A stretch of DNA of 64,000 bases from Panorpa germanica (GCA_963678705.1 OY783204.1:16564759-16628758), one strand, 5' to 3'. Shown: positions 13,101-22,003, counted from the first letter of the stretch. A program made the numbers and translations. The notes: generated by a model not told the origin, from the letters alone.

Positions 13101-16100
13101 TATTTTTTTAGTAAATTTATATTTGTTAATGTATATGTGCGCGAGTTTATTTATTATTTCAATTTAGAAATAGAGTTAAATATGAAATGTAATTACGAAT
13201 TATTTTATTGGATTCAAACCATACACGCCAAAAAGACGTCGCGTTGCGACGGGGGTAAACTCTGGGCTTTAAAAGAGACTTTAAATAGAAAAAAATTCTA
13301 AGACTTTTGGCGTCCCCGGATTTTTCCCTGAATTTCCTGGAAACCCGTAATTTTGGAAAAACCGGAAAAAAGTGAGCCATTTTTTGCTGTATTACTTTTA
13401 ATTCGTAAAAGATAGAAAGTTGAAATTTTGCATGTGTATTAAGGTATTGACATATCTCAAAAATTAGAAATTCAAAAATTTAAAGGGGGGTGGGGGGCTT
13501 GAAGAAATTCTGGGGCCCGGCAGGGAACGTTGGAGAAAGTTCATATTCTGGGTCCTAGAATAATTAAGTATATTATTAATAAAAGAAAATTGAAATTTTC
13601 AAAATTTTATTTGGGAGCATGGTGGCAGTTTTTGCCGAAAGTAAAAATTGTGCAAAAAACTTGAAATTTTGTATATGGGCTAACCTTGGTAACTTATTTA
13701 CGAATCGAACAAAAAAATCCTAAATTCAAAAGAAATGTTAGTCAACTAACGCATAAATTGAAAATATTTTTTATTTTGTTAAAAAAAATATATTTTCTTA
13801 GTCAGGCAAAATTTATATAGAACAAATTAAATATTTGAATTTTAAAATGAAAATTAAATTTGACATGAAATTAAAGCCATACACAAAAGACAGACGTCGC
13901 TTGCGACGGGGGTAAAAGCTAGTATATTGATAAAGTGGGTAACTTGTCTCTTTAACTATTAAAGGGATTTAACGTTGTACAACATTCCAAATGCATGTGA
14001 CCTCACAACCGGAAGTTGCTATCTCTTTTATACAACAGAGCGTAAAAGAGATACATTCTTGACAGAACTCTGATAAGTTTACAGGTTATTGCCGTAACAG
14101 GGTTAAATAAAATAAAAACTTATTATTCTTTGACTTGACTTGATTATTTCGACTACCAACAGCTACAACACATTACCACAGCACTGACCTAATCAACAAA
14201 TAACTGACGTTAAAATGCATTTCATCTCTAACGCTAAAACTACAATTCAAATTTTGAATTGCTATGTCTCCGTCAACATTTAGATATTTAATAAAATAGA
14301 CACGCCAATACACATTTATTAACATCAATTTCAATCAACAATTGAAAAATCGACCACTAAAAAATGAGGACACAAGCCCATTGAAGTGCAATAGTGCTAT
14401 AAAAGTCATAAAATAGAAGACTTCACTAAATTGTTTACTGTGTAAATACATTTATTAACGTTAGCCTATTTCCGATGCTGAGTCCTATAACACACGACTT
14501 CTTATTTATCTGGACAGTTATTACGGTGTTATAGCCTCAGTTCGCATATATGCGAACAACACCGCTGCCTAATAAGTGCTTATGATTCACATAAGCAATT
14601 TATATTTGATAACCACTAAACCCATAAAACAAAGCATAAATTTTAAATTGTAACTAAAATCTCACTGGTTCTTGGAGAAATAATGCATATCAATATATAG
14701 CATGTGAACTAGAAGTACAAATAAAATTGAACAACTATCTAATATAAATTATTACCAGGTCACCGACTGACGTGGATCGCTTATCACAAATTCGGCGACA
14801 TACACGGTTACCTGGATTACCTTGCAAACACCTACCCCCAACTATGTAGCGTGGAAACCATAGGAAGCAGTGTGGAGGGACGGCCCCTTAAGGTTATCAG
14901 GTAGGCAACATAAGTAACACATGCTATAATGTAGTCCATTTTATTTTATGTGTTATTTTAATTCATTGTTTGTTACTTATATTATGTCCATCCTAAAAAT
15001 ATAACTAATAATTTGACTTAGTTGTGATTTTAAGTTAATTTTCATCCTATATTACAATGTTCCAAGTGTATATTTATATGTTTGTTTGTTGCTGAAATTC
15101 GTATGGTAGAATGAAAACGGCTCTGTCAATGTTTTTGAAAGTTTGCTATTTCGTAGAGAAAAAAATTCTAAGACTTTTGGCGTACCCGAATTTTCCACTG
15201 AATTTCCTGGAAACCCGTAATTTTGGAAAAACTAAAAAAAAATTTTTTACTTTTGCTCAATAACTTTTAATTCGGAAAAGATAGAAAGTTGAAATTTGGT
15301 ATGTGTATTACGGTGTTCAATTCTAACAGTTTTTGAAATTTAGAAATTGAAAAATTGGAAATGGGTGCGTTGAGAAAATTAGAAGGCCCGGTAGGAAACT
15401 TTGGAAGAAACTCAAATTTTAGATTACATAGTAATAAAACATGTTATTAAAAAAAAATTCAAAAATTTTATTTGGGGGCACGGGGCAGTTTTTGCCGAGA
15501 GTAAAAATTGGGCTAGAAAGTTGAAATTTGATATATGGGCTAACTTTGGTACCTGATTTACGAATCAAAAAAAAATCCCAAAATTTTGAAAAAAGGTTGG
15601 TCAAATAAGGAATAAATTGAAAATATTTTATAGTTTGTTAAAAAAAAATTTTTTTTTAGTTAATTTATATGAAAAAATATTTTATTATTGGGCGAGTTAA
15701 ATATTTCAATTTGAAAATAGAATTAAAATTTTAATGAAATTACGAATTATTTTGTTGGATTCAAATCATACACACTAAAAAGACATCGCATGGCGACGGG
15801 GGTAAACTCTAGTAGTACATATATTTTTATATTTATATTTTGTAATCTTTCAGAATCTCTAATGGTCGTTCAACCAACAAAGCTATTTGGATCGACGGCG
15901 GTATGCACGCCAGGGAGTGGATCAGCCCGGCCACCGTGACATACATCACCAACTATCTGGTGGAGAATTGGGACGAGGAACCAGAATTACAAAACATTGA
16001 CTGGTCTGTAACGTTTATAACGTTTATCGTACACTGTAAACACTCAAATCTGAACAGTAGATCTGAATTTGTATGAAGATCTGATCTGATCATCTAAAAA

Positions 16101-19100
16101 ATTGATTATTTCCAAGATTTTCTTTAACAATAAAGTTGTGCATTCTAAAACTCACTTTCGATTTCTGTCCTCGCAATAGAACTGATTCAATTTTATAATT
16201 TAGTTAAATATATCATATCAATCAATAAGTCTGTAGGATGATGAAGTGTCAAAATGTCATGATATTCCGACCATTACTTTACGAGCTACAGTGGTTTTAG
16301 CGACATTACTTTTGTAATTTTCAAAACAATGGAAAAATATGATTTTTATGTGTTGATAAAACATTGCTTTTTAATTGGAAAAATACCGTTCAATGGAATA
16401 GCTTGACAAGTGTTATTCGGACTCTTTTCCCATTAAAACGCAAGTAGTACAAAAATTAACGTTTCGTTTCCAGCAGGGGAAACGAGTTAAAACCGATTTA
16501 GTTTAAAATATTTTAAGATTTTAAGAAAATCTTATAATCATTCATGGGCTTGTGTCCTATTTCTTAATTTCTATAAAACTGTACAATATATTGATAAAGC
16601 TAGCTACCAGGACCTCACATGTCCAATTATTTTTTAATAACTCCTTATATGTTAGGAGATATTACCACTTAAAAAAGTCATTTTGTCCCTTTAATTATTA
16701 AAGGGATTCAACGTTGTACAACATTCCAAGACATGATACCTTACGTCTCCTAAGTTGGTATCTCTTCTATACAACAGAGCGTAAAAGAGATAGCATATTC
16801 AACACAGAACTCTTATCCATAGAAAAATAACTGACCTATCCCTAAATAGTGCGACATGTTACGTCATAAATATGGCCGACCATTTCTAGCGCTAAAACTA
16901 CAATTCGAATTTTTAATTGCTGTATCTCCGTCAACATTTAGATATTTATTAAAATAAAAACGCCTATCCATTTATTAACATCAATTTCAATAAACAATTG
17001 AAAAATCGACCCTCAATAAAATGAGTACATAAGCCCATTGAGAATATAACAAATTTTGTCTTGTAAGAAAAATTACAGCAATTACTACTTTTGATCGTAC
17101 TCGACTTGACACTGCGCGAGGAGTTAAAAACACTAAAACGTTAAATAACTGAGTTTTATTACTTTTCTTTGTAAATTTTCTTATTCTAAAGCAAGTTGAA
17201 GGAATTCGTTCGAAATATGAAAGCTTTCGACGTATTAAGTTGCATGTCGCACTAGTGTGGACGTGTTGTACAACTTCTTCCAACAAATGTTGGATGTCGC
17301 ATGTTTAAGTCGCACGTATGTGTACGGTACTTAAGGCTTTTAAGAAAAACACTATTTAAATATAATTATCCTTCTTCCCTCTTTAAAGGTACATTCTCCC
17401 ACTGGCAAATCCGGATGGGTACGAACACACCCACGGTAAGGATCGTCTCTGGAGAAAGAACAGAAACGGAAACGGCAGATGTTTCGGTGTTGATCTGAAC
17501 AGGAACTTCGGCTATCGATGGGGAGGTTTAGGCGCTTCACGTAATCCTTGCTCGGAGACTTTCGCAGGAACTGGACCATTCTCAGAGCCTGAGAGCAGAG
17601 CCATTCAATCTTTCATGAGTCAATCAGCTGCCAACTTTAAAGCATACCTAACATTCCATAGCTACGGGCAATACATTCTTTATCCATGGGGTTATGACCG
17701 AGTGGTTCCTCCAGATCACAAGGATCTTGACAGAGTTGGAAAAGCTGCTGCCCAGGTAAGCGCTACTTTACAAAATTGTAAAAAAAAGAGTTAAAACAAA
17801 GGTAATTGCGTGAAAAAAGTATAAACTTCCAAGCAACCCACAATCTTAAAAATGTTATAAAATATTAAAAATTATATTATTTTAAATGTGTTTACTACAC
17901 ATTTTTCAAAAAGGAGTTATAAAAGGAGTTTAAAAAAAGTTAAAAAAAAAGAAAAGCGGGTATACGTCCGATCAAAAATCGCTGAAATATGGTTGCAGTC
18001 TGCGACGGGCTTAATGATTTATCTCTAAATGCTATAGTGCCGATTTTTCAATATTTAGCTTACTGTGGATTAATATAAATCTTGGTTAATACTTTTCTTG
18101 CTCAGCTCTGAGTCTAACATAACTGTCATAACCAAGCTAAATACCCGGGTTACATTTTTCGTTAGTAATAAAAACAGGACGTACCGCCAATAAGAAAAGT
18201 CTAGGTATTACAAAATATAGGAGAAATTAACTTTTAATGAGACTGTACATTTGAAAATGTATTTTTCAATTCTCGATTAGTAGGTACAGGACGTACCGTC
18301 AATACTAAAAGTTTATCTCTTGGTAATACGAAATGCAAAATACGAAGTATATGAGGGACGAGCAAATATTGGGACTGTACCTTTGAAAATGAATTTTTCA
18401 ATTCCCTATTAAACTGCTTTTTGCTTGTTAAAATGATTTTTTATGCATATAGTTTAATAAATGAAAAATTACCTATAATTAATATCAAATTTATATTAAT
18501 TCAATTTAAATTCAAATTAAATATTTTGAAAAAGGAATAATAAATTTGACAACGCTGTAAATTTACGTGTACATGCGTGATTTGGTTTTTTGACTACAGA
18601 AATGATTCTTTTGTATACACTTAATTTTTGAAAGCCGTGTCACCATTTTTTAATAGTTAACAGTTATATTATGTGGTGAAATTTAGCTAAAAATTATGAT
18701 TTGTATTGGAAATGACTATTTTTAATCATGTAGAAAAAGAAAACTACGAACCCTAGATCTCTAAAATTTTGAGATAGCATGTATTTTAACTATTTGTATC
18801 GACCCTCCAAATTTCACAACGTTTTCATCATTTACGTTAACGTCCTGTACCTCCTTAAATAATTTTGTCTGTTAAAATTATTTTTTGATGCATATAATAA
18901 TTTAATAATTAAACACTTACTATAAGTAATATGAAATTCATATTAATTCAATTCAAATTGAATATTTGTAAAGAGTAATAAAAAATTTGACAACACTGTC
19001 AAAAGAAACGTATGATGGAGTAAAAGTAAGCCTAAGTTTATTCACTTCTTGGAGGACACCTCTCGATCTGTAGCTGACTAATTTTATTTAATTATTTTCG

Positions 19101-21290
19101 TATATATAAAGCCCCATTCCCACTCACTCTTTTTAGTTTTAAATTAAGGTTTTAACTTTAAATGTAATTTTAAACTTGTAAAATCATGCGTCAGTAATAT
19201 ACATTATTTTGCAATAATTACTATCTTTATTTAATAGTGTCTTCGGGTTCGATCCCCGGACCAGATATATATTTTCTGAGTTTGGTTATTATGAACTTAT
19301 ATTGATTATGGTCATACATAATCGTACAGTTATTAGGCAGTGGTGTAGCCCACATATATGAGGCCACGACACCATAAATACTGCCAACATTGAAGGAGGT
19401 CGTCGGTGATAGGACTCAGCATCGGAAATAGGCCGACGTTAAATAAAAAAAAAAAAAAATTTATTTAATATAAATTACTGTATTTAATATTATTTAATTT
19501 GTTTATATTTCACAAGCTGAAATTTAGTCAGTGAGTGGGAGTGGGGCTTTATAGTTTCAAAAAATAATTTTTATACACAACTAAAAAATAAGTTCACAAC
19601 CCCAATGGCTTAAAAAAATTTAATTGCAAAAGTACTTTGAAAAGTAGTGACCTCAATACCTTGTACATGCCATTTTATGCGATAATTTTTCTGAGAAAAA
19701 AAAAAGCGGAACTGCTCTAAGAATAAGTATTTACGAAATAAGATAATATAGTCATTAATAAAACATGAAAATTTGCATATTTTATAAATGGAACACCCAA
19801 TCAATGAATATTCAGTTGGGCGGAACCTTCAAAACGCATTACAAGGTGAAGAGTAAACCACTCAGCTGAGAAATTGTGTGGGTGGATGTAAGGATGTTGA
19901 AAGCCAATTAAAGCTTCTAAATGTCGGAAATTGTCGGATTAAGAAATGTCACTCTATAACAAAGAAATCCTGCATCGGCTTGAAATGGCTTTACCAAATA
20001 TATATGAATATAAAATGTAAGATAAAGATAAAATAAAAATAACAAATTGCGCATATGTTTTTAAAAAATGGTTTTCAAAACTTTTCAATAATAAGGCCAT
20101 TGCTCAAATTCGGAAAGATATATGCCTGCTGCATATTATTGAAAATTGGTCTTATCGAATTCGTGCCACCGTTCAAAGCCGCGGCGGACATTTGAACGAC
20201 ATCATATTCCATACATTGGCCTCTCAAATAAAAAAGAAATTCGATAATACCTCGTACAGACCTTGTTTTATTCCATTTCAACATCAGCCCGCCCTTATTT
20301 AAAAACCGTAAAAAAGACTTTTTTAAGCAAAGACCAGATTGCCCTAGACTACAATAAAACAAATACATACATATGTATTTCTAAATATTGTCAAAAGATT
20401 ATCTCCCGTTGCAGATTCTATTTTATTTATCTGAATCTTTATTTAAATGTAAAGTATCGTTCCACTCACTCCTTTAATTTAATTTTGTATTTTGTATTTA
20501 ATTTAAATTGTTTAGCATATGGCAATACGCGTTGTCATTCACAGTACCATTTTTAATTTAATTTATTTTTTAAGTTTTCTTAGTTTTTTTAGAACCTTAC
20601 AAGGTCCAATATTTTAAATTAAAAATAATAAATTAAATTAAGAAAAACTATATTATATTATAACCTCCAAAATGTGACAATCTGTCAAAATGCAGTAGGA
20701 TTTCCTTTTAAAAGAAGTTTAATGTTAGTTTTTGAAAAATATAGAAGTGAAAACAATTTCTATTACAAATTGTTATTAAAAATAGCAATTTTAATTATTT
20801 CACATATAATTTTGTCAACTGTCTGTTTTGCTTTGTAACTGTCAAAATTTATATTACTAACGATGCATACGCACCAACTAAATTACCTAAACTTAAATTA
20901 AAACACAAATGTGAAAAGGAATGCTTAAACAAAAACCTGAAATCCAGATTAGAATATTAAATAAAAGCAGTAAATTAAATATCAAAACAGTGAGTGGGAA
21001 TGAGGCTTAACGCTAACATATATTTTTATTTAATGTTACAGGCAATAAAGAACTTATATGGCAAATCATACATTGTGGGTCCATCCGGTTCCTCTCTTTA
21101 CCCCGCATCCGGAGGTTCGGATGACTGGGCTAAGGGCTCCCAAGGAATTAAATACTCCTACACCATCGAATTAAGGGACTCTGGAAGCCACGGCTTCATC
21201 CTACCGGCCAAACAAATTAAGGACACGGCAGAGGAAGCCCTAGCTGCCACCAAGGTCGTTGCTAAAGCTGTTGCAGAATTAAACAATTAA
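904..21290 (+). CDS. zinc carboxypeptidase, M14A family, B-type specificity (six exons)
   Basis: Joined exons 904-1198, 5074-5265, 14759-14900, 15854-16003, 17389-17755 and 21042-21290 encode 464 residues with an unbroken frame and GT-AG introns. Residues 1-20 are a signal peptide ending LALA. Residues 21 to about 162 form a long acidic pro-segment, probably removed at the basic pair R161-K162. The catalytic domain has the zinc ligands H228, E231 (HAREW) and H350 (FHSY), substrate-binding R282, N297 and R298, Y402, the general base E425 (IELRD) and a likely C291-C314 disulfide. Asp409 sits at the position of residue 255 of bovine enzymes, where Asp marks carboxypeptidase B and Ile carboxypeptidase A, so cleavage of C-terminal Arg/Lys is predicted. 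The product is a secreted zymogen, for digestion or moulting fluid. The pro-segment is about 45 residues longer than usual. Confidence 0.95.
1424..2105. mobile_element. Helitron family 1, copy with two inverted 3' ends
   Basis: The right end carries the family's 3' terminus: a short hairpin CGTCGC/GCGACG, then GGGGGTAAACTCTAG, followed by T. The left end is the same roughly 85-110 base terminus inverted. Between them lies the family body (from TAGAGAAAAAAATTC at 1533). Other copies are at 12451-13922, 15045-15812 and 46371-46941. Both CTAG ends abut a T when read outward, as expected for Helitron 3' ends. No coding capacity, so non-autonomous. It lies in carboxypeptidase intron 1. Confidence 0.7.
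3043..4832. mobile_element. Tigger-like DNA transposon with TA target site
   Basis: The left terminus CAGTGGTACCTCG (3043) and right terminus CGAGGTACTACTG (ending 4832) are inverted repeats with one mismatch. Each is flanked by TA, the Tc1/mariner/pogo target. Following the left end, the pattern of ACGAACTTAATTCG and TTTTTCCCATTG is typical of Tigger ends. I saw no transposase inside, so it is non-autonomous or decayed. A PIF/Harbinger element (3980 to about 4710) is nested in its right half. Confidence 0.65.
3980..4710 (+). mobile_element. PIF/Harbinger element with MADF-ORF remnant
   Basis: The left end is TTA followed by GGTTGGGTTCACACGG, matching the TTA target and TIR style of PIF/Harbinger elements. 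The right end (about 4690-4710, TTACCGTGTG) is degraded, so the boundary is approximate. Inside, 4297-4455 encodes MFDESFIDNDLLISLVEQ then KPVL-stop-DKTMELYKNR, the start of an MADF/Myb-like DNA-binding protein that accompanies Harbinger transposases; the tryptophan codon is TGA. A second copy of the family is at 35867-36530 on the other strand. Confidence 0.7.
5074..5265 (+). CDS. carboxypeptidase exon 2
   Basis: Encodes residues 99-163, the second half of the activation peptide (STWGGNDTAIDMLVRPP through EEVEMVLQNRKG). The acceptor is TTTCGAACAG/G and the donor CGAAAAG/GTAAAG, both phase 1. It follows an intron of 3.9 kb and precedes one of 9.5 kb. Confidence 0.9.
5458..6427. mobile_element. 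MITE family A, fold-back form with two left ends
   Basis: The element begins ATGGGCTTGTAT and ends ACACAAGCCCAT. Unlike ordinary copies (39304-39832, 53697-54320), whose two arms differ inside the short TIR, both arms here are the left arm: 5458-5697 and 6180-6427 are long inverted repeats of each other. A 334-base Helitron (5698-6031) is inserted in the left half. No coding capacity. Confidence 0.8.
5698..6031 (+). mobile_element. Helitron family 2, non-autonomous
   Basis: The 5' end is A/TCTTAATATATATAAATT and the 3' end GGGACAGCTAG/T, the canonical TC...CTAG form with insertion between A and T. The interior phrase 'CTTAACCGATTTTAATC' is typical of insect Helitrons. Removing it rejoins CTGCTATA and TGTATTTATAT, exactly the sequence at 53931-53945 in an uninterrupted MITE A copy, so the boundaries are proven to the base. 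Confidence 0.85.
6430..7860. other. AT-rich intron 2 sequence, no gene seen
   Basis: Part of carboxypeptidase intron 2. At about 7240-7500 the sequence is rich in TATAC/GTATA steps with overlapping open frames on both strands (115 and 130 codons), but these lack motifs and one begins at TTG. I read the whole stretch as non-coding. Confidence 0.5.
7862..8122. repeat. MITE family C, copy 1
   Basis: Ends CATAGAGGTGTAAGAATAG and its near-complement CTATTCTTATATCTCTATG form long imperfect inverted arms rich in GAGA/TCTC. A second copy is at 38241-38520. No coding capacity. The superfamily is not evident. Confidence 0.7.
8642..9897 (-). mobile_element. Tc1/mariner-class element, near full length
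   Basis: Terminal sequences AAAGGGTCTTTCGATTTT (8642) and, inverted at the right end, TAAGGGTTTTTCAAT are similar and TA-adjacent. The element contains one transposase remnant on the minus strand. The length of about 1.25 kb is usual for the class. It sits in carboxypeptidase intron 2. Confidence 0.65.
9030..9786 (-). pseudogene. broken IS630-Tc1-mariner superfamily transposase
   Basis: Reading the minus strand from an ATG at 9786 gives MEGYSIEQRVQIIQ, a block around TVRRLLGKFKPTGSV, then ASADWVIEHLEVDPNF, GAHFWVNEYVNKQNC and, near the end, CDLTPLDFFL and YANKPKTIDALKINI. These match, in order, the N-terminal helix-turn-helix, the first catalytic-Asp block (here Asp-Gly instead of Asp-Glu) and the DLTPLDFFLWG block of insect transposases often labelled Tc3-like. 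Several frameshifts and stops separate the blocks, so it is inactive. Confidence 0.75.
10405..10735. repeat. imperfect inverted repeat
   Basis: GAAGAAAACGAGGAAG...GTGGTAGGGAAGGCGTATGC near 10405-10452 is mirrored by a complement near 10685-10735 (GCGTGTTCCCTCCC...CTTCG). The intervening 81-codon open frame begins at TTG and has no recognisable domain. It may be a small MITE directly abutting the TTAA-flanked element at 10740. Confidence 0.4.
10740..11503. mobile_element. TTAA-flanked MITE (family B), copy 1
   Basis: TTAA-GGAGGTACAGGACGT at the left and ACGTCCTGTACCTCC-TTAA at the right. The TTAA duplication is the hallmark of piggyBac-type targets, although the TIR does not start CCY as most piggyBacs do. 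No open frame of note. Other copies are at 18281-18858 and 32248-33002. Confidence 0.8.
12165..12225 (+). repeat. tRNA-like SINE fragment
   Basis: GGGTTCGATTCCCGGATC is a tRNA B-box like that of the SINE copies at 19237 and 34395. It is cut short by the start of the fold-back MITE at 12230. Confidence 0.45.
12230..14382. mobile_element. MITE family A, fold-back form with two right ends
   Basis: The left part (12230-12400) is the family's right arm inverted (GGCTTGTGTCCTCAC, TTTTTAGTGGTCGATTTT, ...GGTCGGCCATTTG). The right part (13923-14382) runs through the usual interior to the normal right end ACACAAGCCCAT. A 1.47-kb Helitron dimer (12451-13922) splits it. This is the mirror case of the copy at 5458-6427. 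Confidence 0.75.
12451..13922 (+). mobile_element. Helitron family 1, tandem dimer
   Basis: The 5' end is A/TCTACTATTATAATGTCC and the 3' end GACGGGGGTAAAAGCTAG/T. The first unit ends at about 13263 (GGGGGTAAACTCTG, hairpin GTCGCGTTGCGAC). A second, 5'-truncated unit begins at about 13288 (TAGAAAAAAATTCTAAG). Removal rejoins GTGTACTA and TATATTGATAAAG, as in the uninterrupted MITE A copies, proving the A^T insertion without target duplication. No protein is encoded. Confidence 0.85.
14451..14635 (-). repeat. tRNA-derived SINE, diverged copy
   Basis: Read on the minus strand it shares the family body (TAGTGGTTATCAAATATA..., then ATAGGACTCAGCATCGGAAATAGG without long identity) and ends in the AACGTTAATAAA-type tail. 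The tRNA-like head is lost. It lies just upstream of carboxypeptidase exon 3. Confidence 0.65.
14759..14900 (+). CDS. carboxypeptidase exon 3
   Basis: Encodes residues 163-210: the start of the catalytic domain (RLTWIAYHKFGDIHGYLDYL) and the conserved EGRPLKVIR strand. Acceptor ATTACCAG/GT, phase 1; donor ATCAG/GTAGGC, phase 2. Confidence 0.92.
15045..15812 (+). mobile_element. Helitron family 1, single copy in intron 3
   Basis: The 5' end is A/TCCTATATTACAATG and the 3' end GCGACGGGGGTAAACTCTAG/T after an imperfect hairpin. It makes up 768 of the 953 bases of carboxypeptidase intron 3 and ends 41 bases before exon 4. Non-autonomous. Confidence 0.85.
15854..16003 (+). CDS. carboxypeptidase exon 4 (zinc site)
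   Basis: Encodes residues 210-260 with the zinc-binding motif HAREWISPAT (H228 and E231). Acceptor TCTTTCAG/A, donor GACTG/GTCTGT. Confidence 0.95.
16544..17038. mobile_element. MITE family A, ordinary copy in intron 4
   Basis: Begins ATGGGCTTGTGTCCTA and ends ACATAAGCCCAT, with the standard left-arm and right-arm interiors. Non-coding. Confidence 0.8.
17085..17345 (+). repeat. dispersed repeat, copy 1
   Basis: The stretch including CTAAAGCAAGTTGAAGGAAT, TTGTACAACTTCTTCCAAC and CGCATGTTTAAGTCGCACG recurs at 55125-55335 with few changes, and a shorter part at about 36940-37010. It ends 44 bases before carboxypeptidase exon 5. The class is unknown. Confidence 0.6.
17389..17755 (+). CDS. carboxypeptidase exon 5
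   Basis: Encodes residues 260-382: the WYILPLANPDGYE segment, R282, N297-R298, both cysteines of the likely disulfide and the third zinc ligand H350. Acceptor TTTAAAG/G; donor CCCAG/GTAAGC, phase 0. Confidence 0.95.
18175..19010. mobile_element. TTAA-flanked MITE family B, nested pair
   Basis: An inner copy (about 18281-18858, ends GTACAGGACG and CGTCCTGTACCTCC-TTAA) interrupts an older, more diverged copy whose halves lie at 18175-18280 (ACAGGACGTACCGCC) and 18859-19010. The split falls at the family's internal TTAA (usually CCTATTAAACTG). Confidence 0.7.
19108..19551. mobile_element. MITE family H, copy 1, with nested SINE
   Basis: Ends AAAGCCCCATTCCCACTC and GAGTGGGAGTGGGGCTTT are inverted repeats, flanked by TA. 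A SINE is inserted at 19237-19459. A second copy is at about 20454-21010. Confidence 0.7.
19237..19459 (+). repeat. tRNA-derived SINE with 11-bp target duplication
   Basis: The copy starts within the tRNA-like head (B-box GGGTTCGATCCCCGGACC), runs through the family body (GGACTCAGCATCGGAAATAG, GGCCGACGTTAAATA) and ends in a run of A. TTTATTTAATA occurs directly before it (19226-19236) and after it (19460-19470), the duplication expected from LINE-driven insertion. Confidence 0.85.
20454..21010. mobile_element. MITE family H, copy 2, next to exon 6
   Basis: The left end has TTCCACTCACTCC and the right end CAGTGAGTGGGAATGAGGCTT. The right end is about 30 bases before the exon 6 acceptor. The interior is diverged from copy 1. 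Confidence 0.55.
21042..21290 (+). CDS. carboxypeptidase exon 6 (catalytic Glu, specificity Asp)
   Basis: Encodes residues 383-464. ASGGSDDW holds Asp409, the B-type specificity residue. Y402 is the mobile tyrosine and E425 in YTIELRD the catalytic base. Acceptor TGTTACAG/G, phase 0, stop TAA at 21288. Confidence 0.95.
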   Translation, partial: AIKNLYGKSYIVGPSGSSLYPASGGSDDWAKGSQGIKYSYTIELRDSGSHGFILPAKQIKDTAEEALAATKVVAKAVAELNN

Positions 21291-21424
21291 ACCGTATTAA
21301 CCCGCAACGTAACGAACCCAATAACGTAATACTAACGTAATATGGTCAAAAGGATCAACTACTTCTTAATTATTTATTGTATTTAATTTATTTTATTTGT
21401 GATAAAATATATTATTTTTATTCC

Positions 21425-21430
21425 ATTAAA
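21425..21430 (+). terminator. poly(A) signal variant ATTAAA
   Basis: ATTAAA 135 bases after the carboxypeptidase stop is the best poly(A) signal before the next repeat begins at 21480. Confidence 0.5.
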
Positions 21431-21479
21431 CAATTCTTTAATTTTCATTGTCAAAACAATAGGAGAACTGTTTAATATA

Positions 21480-21900
21480 ATAGGCTTGTGTCCCATGTCT
21501 TAATTTCTATAAAACTTTACTATATATTGACTTATTGAATTATTTTTTAATAATTCCTTATATGTTAGGAGATATTAACAATTAAAAGTCATTTTGTCCC
21601 TTTAATTATCAAAGAGATTCAATGTTATAGAACATTCCAACACATGTGACATCACGACCGCTAAGTTGCTGTCACTTTTATACAACAGATCGTAAAATAG
21701 ATAGCATATTCAACACAGAACTCTTATCCATAGTAAAAAAAAACTCTAGCGCTAAAACTACAATTAGAATTTTTAATTGCTATATCTCAGTCAACATTTA
21801 GATATTTATTGAAATAAAAACACCAGTATACATTTATTAACATCAATTTCAATTAACAATTGAAAAATCGACCACTAAAAAATGAGGACACAAACCCATT
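21480..21900. mobile_element. MITE family A, short ordinary copy
   Basis: Begins TAGGCTTGTGTCCCAT and ends GACACAAACCCATT, with left and right arms as in the longer copies. A further right-end scrap (ATCGACCCCTAAAAAATG...AGCCCATT) follows at about 21975-22003. Confidence 0.75.
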
Positions 21901-22003
21901 GTTTGCAACGTAATATGAACAATTAATATTGATGGCACAATGGCAGAGAGTGATAAGGGTAAGACCTATTAAATCGACCCCTAAAAAATGAATGAACGAG
22001 CCC

